Positions 56,433 to 64,000 of a stretch of 64,000 nt of DNA are shown one piece after another. This DNA is from Portulaca oleracea. Taxonomy: Eukaryota > Streptophyta > Magnoliopsida > Caryophyllales > Portulacaceae. Both the position numbers and the translations under genes were made by a program. The first letter of the stretch is position 1. The number at the start of each line of letters is the position of its first letter. The notes below the pieces were generated by a model, which had not been told where the DNA came from, did not search any database, and was given only the letters and a program-made list of their open reading frames with translations. The stretch is taken from NCBI GenBank assembly GCA_029582165.1, contig CM055872.1:51355195-51419194 (forward strand), written 5' to 3'.

Positions 56433-57603
56433 ATATATTATGTTAGAACCCCTCAAGGACGTTGATAGCTCAGGCTCAAGGACCTTGGCACTGAATCAGT
56501 TTTGAATGAAAGCCAAAATTCGAATAGCTAGAAAAGATATGATGCGCAAGGAAAGAAATCTCAAAGCAGGCAGAAGGATATTCACCTAGAGCATCATAAG
56601 GACGTCTACTCACAGCATCTCAAGGACGTTCACCCCAGACGACAAGCTTCGTGGTGAAAGATAAAAGGAGCAAAATATCAGGGAAGTTTGTGGAATATAT
56701 TATGGAAAGATTTACATCCTTTTTCTACCCTTTTATAAACCAAACTAATTATTTATGACTTTTCTTATTTCAGGAAACAATTGATTAATGACGTGGAAGG
56801 AAGATATGGCTGAAGATTTCCAGAATCAAGATAAAGAAGGAAGCTTCTAACTAAGGAAGTTATCAGGCTTGAAGGAAGGAAAGTATCCGAATAAAGCTAT
56901 CCTTCAAACGACTATATACGACTGGAAGTAGCATAAATAGAAGACCATCAAGGACAAAGAAATTCAACGATTCCATGGAAGAAATCGGGTGTTCAAAACA
57001 AGAAGAGTGTTCTCTGTTTTGATTGAGTTTTCTTTTGAGTGAGAAAACCGAGTTTGAGTGAGATTGTGTTTGATTGTAATCAATTCCTTAACGGAATTAG
57101 GATTTGGTTGATACTCTTGTAATAAATTCCTAGAAGGACTTAGGATCGATCAATGATTACACCAAAGTTGAGTTTGGTGGGTGTTTTCCAGAAAATAAGA
57201 AGCGTCCATTGAAAGGCGCTAGGTTCTGCTGTAAACCCTAAGATCCTTCACCTTGGGTTATTCTGTGTTCCAGTTCAATAAGATAAAGGAGGTTATTCAG
57301 TTTACTTTTGTTGTTCCTCGCTTTAAAGCTTAAACTGCCTTTATCATTTATTGAATCTTAATCTAGAAGGATTAAGATCCTAACGTCCTTTACCAAGTTG
57401 CTATTTTGTGCAGAAAATTTCATAACCCTATTCACTCCCCCCCCTCTAGGGTTCTTTCATATTAAAACGGGTGTACGAGAGAGAGAGAGAGAGAGAAAGG
57501 GAGAAAATGACTTTCCTTAGGTTGTAGTCAAGAAAATAATTTACAAAAGGGTGGAGGAAAATCATTTTTCAAAAAATCATTTTCATTCCAACCAAACACA
57601 CCC
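55913..57603. mobile_element. GA-rich MITE-like element split by a copia solo LTR
   Basis: The left CGTGTTTGGTACACAGAAAA and right CATTCCAACCAAACACACCC ends are inverted repeats with mirrored AAATGATTTTCCTGG / GGAAAATCATTTTTC. Inside are (GA)n tracts separated by ATTAAAACGGGTG-like spacers at 55986, 56112, 56240, 56323 and 57464. This is the same architecture as 18386-19995. Confidence 0.6.
56441..57459 (+). repeat. Copia solo LTR, 1019 bp, TATTA duplication
   Basis: TGTTAGAACCCCTCAAGGAC … CTCTAGGGTTCTTTCA with TATTA at 56436-56440 and 57460-57464. It is the same family as 52858-53667. Confidence 0.9.
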
Positions 57604-58482
57604 TTTGTTTATTTTCCAAAGAGTTTTAACACCCCCCTCAAAAAAAAAGTGGATTTTTATTTTTATTTTCAAAAGAGTTTACAACACATTGCATTTAGGG
57701 ATCGATGCGTGGGTTTAGGTATGCTATCCTAAAATTAGAGACATTATCCTTACTAGGACGTGTTTCTAACTCTTCCCACAGTTCAAATTTTGTTCCCATG
57801 CATCCATCAATTACGAAAATTTAATTTTTTTTACATATATTTTTTTAAAAGGATACAAATTTTCTACTCAGATCCTAATTAAATACATTATACTGTCCAA
57901 TTATTATGGCTAAAATAACACACTTGATTTTAGCAATAAAATTGAAGAATGGCAACCAATATCTAAATAATATATATGGTTGATAATTTTATTTATCTAT
58001 TTATCTATTATTTTGTATTAAAATTAGGTTCCACATTCCACATATAAGTCAATTCTAGCTAGATTCCCGGTTCTAAATATATGAAACTTGAACTTAATTA
58101 CTTGTTCCAGCATATCTTTCTCAACAGGGACAATCACAGATCTACAAGGAGAAGGGAGACAACAACGTTAATGTGACTCTAGTTAGATATGGATCGGGGT
58201 GGGTTGCGGAGTTGAGTTGCGGTTCAGGGCACACTGGCACAACTAGATAAGAAGAGGGAGCACAAAACATACCTTCAAACATCTCAAGCAATATATGTAG
58301 ATTTGGAGCTATGACCTAGCTCATTTGGATGTTAGCTGACAAGATCTCGCTCTAGAAACTTCATGAAAGTGTTAGGAGCAAATACAACCATTGGAATTTA
58401 CCGTTGGAACATGTGCAACAATCCCACATTTTCATACAACCAAGATCACCAATTTGGGAACTTTGTAATGAGAACGCTGCAA

Positions 58483-58553
<71 letters not shown>

Positions 58554-59275
58554 ACATAAGTTTTGAAATGTTTTCTCAGAAAGATATATAATTTTACCTA
58601 TTTACCTATCAATCCAAAATTACCAAAATTTATCCATATTAACCCAAAATTTATAAAATTTACCCAAAATTAACTTAACCATAACTTACCTTACAATTGA
58701 AATTTATATGCTCCAAGCCTCCAAGTGAACACAAAAGCAGGAAAGACAAATGATTGTAGATACAAGAGAAACTAGCATATTAACGTATGAAATTGAAACG
58801 TCGTGATTACGGAGGTGACAACGAACGGCCAAATCCCCCTAAAAGCAAACTTTTTTTTCTCCGGCATTTAGCGTAAATTATCCCAGCATTATAGAAATAA
58901 ATTTCTATTCGGAAACCCAACATTATAGAAATGATTAATAAAGAAGAAAAGGACGAAAAAAAGTCAACTTCACATAGGAAATAATAAAAACTAATAATGT
59001 GAAAGAATATACATAGGCTCGTGGACACACTCATTACTCATAGTAGGCTTGCATACCAGCCAATGAGACGATGAATTGAACAATAATGCACGTAAGCTGC
59101 GAATGGGCCAAACTGAGCAGGGAATCTTGAGTTGATGGCCCATACTTTTGTCCGCTCTTCACGTTGGTGCTACTATTATTAAAGTACAATTATTGTTATT
59201 ATTATTGTTATCATTTATTGGTAGTATTTCACTTTACTATATTACTGACAGCATACGTAATTCGCGGGGCATGTA
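57604..59275. other. Intergenic region upstream of the aquaporin gene
   Basis: AT-rich, with a pure (CT)n tract at 58484-58550. No gene or complete element recognised. The promoter of the aquaporin presumably lies in the last few hundred bases. Confidence 0.5.
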
Positions 59276-59285
59276 CTATAAAAAG
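59275..59285 (+). promoter_or_regulatory. TATA box of the TIP4;1-like gene
   Basis: ACTATAAAAAG lies about 85-95 bp before the start codon, a usual plant distance for a short 5' leader. Confidence 0.6.
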
Positions 59286-59367
59286 GAAAAGCAATTGCTC
59301 AACTCTTGATCATCATAAAGATCGTACAAGGAAAGAAAAGGGAGGAGGAATTAAAGAGAGAGAATCA

Positions 59368-61641
59368 ATGGCAAAAATAGCATTAGGATCAAGCAGGGAA
59401 GCTGCTCACCCAGAATGCATAAAAGCACTTGTGGTTGAATTCATCTGCACTTTCCTCTTTGTCTTCGCCGGTGTCGGTTCTGCCATGGCCGCTGGTATTT
59501 TTACTTGGTTTCTTTTCCCTTTCATTTACTCGATCTCCTTTCCCAGTTGACTTTTATTTTCCCTTAAGAGAGGTGTAAATTAAAGCAGGACATAACTCAT
59601 AAATAAAAATGATAATTAGTATTAATTTCATAAAGAGCAATACAGTGTTTTGACACGTATGATGACTCTAAAATAAACATATGCATGCAGATAAGGCGGG
59701 AGCGAGCGGCCTGGTGGGGTTGCTGTTCGTGGGGACCACACACGGATTTGCAGCTGCAGTGATGATTGCGGCAGGGTACAACATATCGGGTGGACACTTG
59801 AACCCAGCAGTGACAATAGGACTTGCAGCCGGAGGGAATATCACAATTGTCAGAACAGTTTTGTATTGGATTGATCAGTGCCTTGCTTCTGTTGCTGCAT
59901 CTTTCCTCCTCAAATACCTCACTGGTGGCATGGTATTCTATCTATCTACCTTCTTTTACTACTCTTCCATCTATTTCAACTTATAATCCACTTCTCTTTA
60001 TTGCATTCTTTTTGTTTAATTTGCTGGCATGGTATTCACCATGTTTGTTAACAACCATAAATAAGGTCAACGCTAAATACCTCAAATTCCTCAACAGGAA
60101 TAAGTACTCCCTCCCTTAAAGAATATCAATTTTGCTAACTGCATTCTCTCTTTTTATTTGTCAATTTTATATTTTTAATAATTAAAATACTCATATTACC
60201 CTTAATTAATGAATATAATTATTATATTTTTACCTTTTAAAATTCTCCTTTATTCCTCTCTTTTCTCCTATGAGAGGTATATTTGTTCATACATAATTTT
60301 TTTACTCTATTCCCTACCGAAAAGTAGAGTGAAGCATATAGGTTAGGATGAAAGCCAGTTAATCATGAATGTACATTAGTTAAGTATGTTTTTTGTCAAA
60401 GTTGACAATAAAGTTTTTGCAGTTATGTTTAGGCCTTGTTATTTTTTAATGTAGAAAAGGCGTCTTTAAATAATATTAGTTTTTTCATTTTTATATTTAT
60501 ATAAATGTGAGTTGAATAAAATATTTTAATGTAAATTATCTAAAAAGCATAGTCGTATTTTTTTTATGGTAAAATAAAGAAAATTAAATTAAATCAAAGT
60601 AAAGTAAAATTTATTTATCTTACAAAACAATTGGACGAGGGATAACCTTTTTTTTTGTTACGTATTTGCATCTGTTGGCAGCACATTACTGGCAACCTTA
60701 CGTACGTACTCTATATTCAATAACAAGATAAAGAAATCTCTTGAAATATTGTTTCTACACTCACCTATAAATTATAATTAAGAAAACTTTAATTATAATT
60801 TTTGCCACTGCGATAACTCATTAACTTTCTTCAAATATAACACATTCGTAAATGATATTGTTACCAATTCTACGTTTCAATTGCTTTCCCACATGGTGAC
60901 TAGTACGGTGTAAGCATGCCCCAGTGGGAATAGTGACTTGTGTTGGTCTGTTGGGATTAACCCATGACTAAAAATGTCCCACATTGAAAAAGTAAAGAGA
61001 AAAGACATCCTATATTAGTTAAGTGGATTACTCCTCTTATTAACACAAATTGATTTTAAGATGAAACCCCACTTAACTTGTATACTATGGGTTCCCACCT
61101 TGGATCTCTCCAACAACTTGGATACATGATAACATGAGAAAGCTGATAAGAAAACTAGGTTGTGCAGTAGAAATTAAAAAAGGAAACAAAAAGTTGTGAT
61201 ACATGAGGAATTGATTGATGGTTTGCGTAATTTTGAAATTAAATGATGCAGGAAACACCCATACACTCACTTGGAAAAGGAGTAGACCCAATGCAAGGTG
61301 TGTTAATGGAGGTTATCCTCACATTCTCACTTATCTTCACAGTGTACACCACAATGGTGGACCCTAAGAAAGGCCCACTTCAAGGGCAAGGCATCCTCCT
61401 AACTGGGCTTATTGTTGCTGCTAACATCTTTGCTGGTGGGCTTTTCTCTGCTGCTTCAATGAACCCAGCAAGGTCTTTTGGGCCAGCCCTTGTAAGTGGT
61501 AATTGGACCGATCACTGGATCTACTGGGTTGGCCCACTTATTGGTGGGGCTCTTGCCGGCCTCATATGCGAAAACTTTTTCATTCTTAGGTCTCATCAGC
61601 CTCAGACTGACGATCAACAGCCTCTTCTTTCTAATGCTTAA
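59368..61641 (+). CDS. TIP4;1: Tonoplast intrinsic protein, TIP4;1-type aquaporin
   Basis: This vacuolar-membrane channel carries water and probably small solutes such as urea, ammonia or hydrogen peroxide. The exons are 59368-59494, 59691-59932 and 61252-61641, with GT-AG introns, giving 759 nt and 252 residues, the normal TIP length. Six membrane helices fit the sequence. The first NPA is in [12 protein letters not shown] (80-82), the second in [10 protein letters not shown] (194-196). By family alignment the selectivity filter is His60, Ile182, Ala191 and Arg197, as in TIP3/TIP4. The TIP4 assignment rests on [20 protein letters not shown], the LYWIDQ…LLKYLTGGM block, [26 protein letters not shown] and the DDQQPLL tail. 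The ATG chosen has a purine-rich AGAATCA context and 68 upstream in-frame codons that look non-coding. Intron 2 (1.3 kb) carries a TRIM solo LTR. No defect is seen. Confidence 0.95.
60941..61115. repeat. TRIM solo LTR in TIP4;1 intron 2, ACTTG duplication
   Basis: TGTTGGTCTGTTGGGATTAA … GATCTCTCCAACA matches the TRIM LTRs at 53673 and 54186. ACTTG flanks it (60936-60940, 61116-61120). An extra TGTTGGTC precedes the usual TGTTGGGA start. Confidence 0.88.
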
Positions 61642-61970
61642 GCTGTAGATAATAATAATAATAATTATAATTCTTGAGTCCTTTTTGTTTTTAATGTTTG
61701 TGTAACTTCAAAATTCCAACTTTGCTGCAATTTCTGAAATAAGATTTGAGTGCCAGTGTTATATACTTCCCTCCTTTCCTTAATAATTATCGCATTTGAA
61801 TTTTTCAAAGATTTTAAGAAAATAGTATTTAAAATAAAAATTGCACTGAAAATGATAAAGTAATAAATAAAGTTGTATTGATAATGATAAAAGTAAGATG
61901 TAAATTTAGAAAATTATCATTAGTATTGTATTGAAATTGTAAAGCGACAGATATTTTGAAAAATAAAGAA
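61642..61970 (+). other. TIP4;1 3' UTR and downstream Stowaway-like remnant
   Basis: A 3' UTR candidate with an ATAATAATAATA run is followed at about 61768-61965 by CTTCCCTCCTTTCCTTAATA … CGACAGATATTTTGAAAAAT. That pattern looks like a degenerate Tc1/mariner MITE. Confidence 0.45.
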
Positions 61971-61973
61971 TTA

Positions 61974-62879
61974 GGGGGCGTTTGGTGCATTATTGTTATC
62001 GCTTTTAATTGTTGCTTATTTTGTTAGCTGTTTGACTTTTGGCTGTTTTGTTAGCTGTTTTTGTCAACTGTTTGTATTAGTTGTTTGTATAAAAGAGTGT
62101 TTGGTAGAGTTAGATGTTTGTAAGATAGCTTTTTCTCCTGATTTCCAATTGTACCCTTGGCTTTATTTTTAGTGTTTTTTTAACATTATGATTTTTAAAT
62201 TCATTTTTAGGTTTTTTGTCCATATTGTAATTCATTTTTAGGTATAACCTTATGATTTATATTCATTTTTAGTTTTTCTTATCCATAAGTATTTTTACAA
62301 TTTAATGTTGATTTTTTTTTACAATTTAATGTAGATATTTTTTACAATTTAATGTATTTTTGGGCATAACCTTATGATTTATATTCATTTTTAGGTACAA
62401 TTTAATGTAGATATTTTATAATTTAATGTATTTTTTTATCCCGATGTATTTATACAATTTAAATTCATTTAACTCTTATCCAAATTAATAGGAAAAGCAA
62501 ATAAACTAGGAAATTGTGAACACAAGTATCATTATACATAAATCCCATTGTCCAAAAGGATAAGAAACGCAAATGAAGTGAGAGATAAGAGAACAATTAA
62601 AAGAACTAAACCTAAATTATTTTGATGGCAATTTTTATAATTTTTGCGAATTAGTTGGTCAATATGGTAATTTAAAACATAAAAAGGCAACAACTATTTA
62701 CAAAAAGCTACTCATAGTAGCTTTTTACAAATTGGCTTTTTGGGGGCAAAAAGCCAATTGAATCCGCCAAACTACCAAACACCCCAAATTGGCATATTGA
62801 CTAGTCAAACAGCCAAAAACCCTCCAAAAAGCCATTTTTTCTAAAAAGCCATTCAAAAAGCCGGGCACCAAACGCCCCC
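61974..62879. mobile_element. PIF/Harbinger-like MITE, 906 bp, TTA duplication
   Basis: A perfect 15-bp TIR (GGGGGCGTTTGGTGC / GCACCAAACGCCCCC) is flanked by TTA at 61971-61973 and 62880-62882. The internal sequence has mirrored sub-termini (GGCTTTTTGG/CCAAAAAGCC) and repeated CAATTTAATGTAGAT motifs. Confidence 0.92.
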
Positions 62880-62881
62880 TT

Positions 62882-62941
62882 AGTTAAAGGGACAACAAAT
62901 ATTGAGGAATGAGTTAAAGGGACAACAAATATTGAGGAATG
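62882..62941. repeat. 30-bp perfect tandem duplication
   Basis: AGTTAAAGGGACAACAAATA followed by TTGAGGAATG is repeated twice at the MITE's right flank (62882-62911 and 62912-62941). Confidence 0.9.
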
Positions 62942-64000
62942 AAGGGGTATTATGTAATCATTGCATTTAACTCACAATATTATGCATTTATTTTTCTTAG
63001 AACGTTTCAATGTCACTGAAAATTTTAATTTCCGGAGAAAAAAAGATTAATTTTGAGAGTGCTTGGATAAAACTGCTACTAAACTTTGTAAAAATTGCTA
63101 ATTTGCCACCCCCGAAAAACATGTAATGCAAATGTCATTAATCTTTGTTAACAGTTACAAAAATGTCACTTTACCTATATTTTACCTGCTACAGCCAGTA
63201 AACTGCAAGTGGGGATGTTTAATTTGATAGCCTACCCTAATTAAAAATTTCACCCACCCAAATTAATTAACCTCTATTCCCCCCGAATGTTTATCTTCTT
63301 CTCCATCTTTCTTCGTCCTCCCACCCCTAACCTCCATTGAAGTACTTCAAGCTCCAATGCCCACCACCACCACCATCATGTCGCCCCCCCCACCACCATG
63401 CCGCCCCTCCCTCTTTCTCATCTTCTCCTCCTTATCCCTGTTCTTCCACCCATCATCGTCTTCATCACTATCACCATCACCATCACCGTCACCGTCACCA
63501 TCACCATCACCATCACCATCTTCTTCATCGATCACCATCACCGAACTATCGCAAGGCACCACTTACAACAACCATTATCCACCCAAAATACACCAGACAT
63601 CCCTTTCCATCTCCCTTTCTCTTTGTTTTCAAACTCAAAAGCTGAACCCCAAACACTAAATCCCAATTCAAGAAATTAGGGTTAGGGTTCTGGTGAGAGA
63701 AATAACAGCGGCGATTCTCTCACAACGGCATGAAGCCATTGCTGATTTTGGGTTCAAATTAGGGTTTTTTGGAATCACAAAGGAAGAATAAATAAGAAGC
63801 CCTAATTTTTATGTCCTCAATTGAAGAAGAAGAACTGAGGAAAGCTAGGTTTATGGCGGAGAAGATGAAGAAGTTGCTAGGAGTAAGAAGATGGAAGAAG
63901 AAGATGAAGAATCAGGGGGAAAGGGGGCCAGTAAACATATGCAGTAAAAAAAATTAAGGGGAGACGTTAATTAATTTTAGTTGGTAAATATTAATAAGGT
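62942..64000. other. Intergenic end with CCA/TCA-rich low-complexity tract
   Basis: 63355-63545 is built of CCACCA and CATCAC/CGTCAC triplets and gives artefactual Pro/His/Ser-rich ORFs on both strands. 63060-63240 (AAACTTTGTAAAAATTGC, GTTAACAGTTACAAAAATGT) resembles a transposon sub-terminal region. No gene is supported. Confidence 0.5.

Noticed and set aside
55840..56505. SLSLSLS and EREREREK ORFs
   Set aside because: GA-repeat artefacts on opposite strands of the same DNA.
63337..63679. Overlapping Pro/His/Ser-rich ORFs in three frames and a Gly/Asp-rich ORF opposite
   Set aside because: Triplet low-complexity DNA opens every frame; no start context or domain.

Overview
This window is a repeat-rich stretch of a eudicot plant nuclear genome. 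It has intron-containing genes, AT-rich intergenic DNA and dense layers of plant transposable elements (Ty1/copia, Ty3/gypsy, TRIM, LINE, hAT, CACTA, PIF/Harbinger-like and Mutator-like MITEs). I can support two host genes. RPN5, a 26S proteasome lid subunit, runs 9273-21414 on the + strand in 11 coding exons that join into a 446-residue protein. A TIP4;1-type tonoplast aquaporin runs 59368-61641 on the + strand in 3 exons that join into 252 residues. I did not identify the species.

Layout. 1-8401 is a pile of old elements: a TTA-flanked MITE, a minisatellite, a gag-only LTR element on the - strand (gag-like ORF 1778-2575, LTR 2684-4138), a hAT transposase remnant cut by it (4139-5197), a LINE in two head-to-head pieces (5198-8190) and a CACTA end. 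RPN5 follows; its introns 5 and 6 are swollen by inverted repeats, MITEs and microsatellites. 21415-40400 holds MITE-in-MITE nests, a second member of the gag-only LTR lineage (23811-26355), a Mutator-like inverted-repeat element (26360-27833), a gag-protease element lacking reverse transcriptase (27834-31468), a tandem array of roughly 530-bp units (31469-33925), a 5'-truncated LINE, a copia LTR with two insertions and a solo LTR with intact target duplication.

40438-53667 is a nested structure. A copia-type gag-only element is interrupted inside gag by a Ty3/gypsy element (41623-45914, CCAAG duplications) and again by a complete gag-only element primed by tRNA-Asp (46172-52068). A TRIM element, another gypsy-type LTR, a GA-rich MITE holding a copia solo LTR, and then the aquaporin gene follow. 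The aquaporin's second intron carries a TRIM solo LTR with ACTTG duplications. The window ends in MITEs and CCA-rich low-complexity DNA.

The two host genes are not functionally linked. The most notable pattern is a lineage of non-autonomous LTR elements (1778-4138, 23811-26355, 46172-52068, perhaps 54505-55870). They share a tRNA-Asp primer site where visible, a zinc-knuckle gag-like ORF without pol, and GC-rich near-palindromes of changing sequence inside the LTR.
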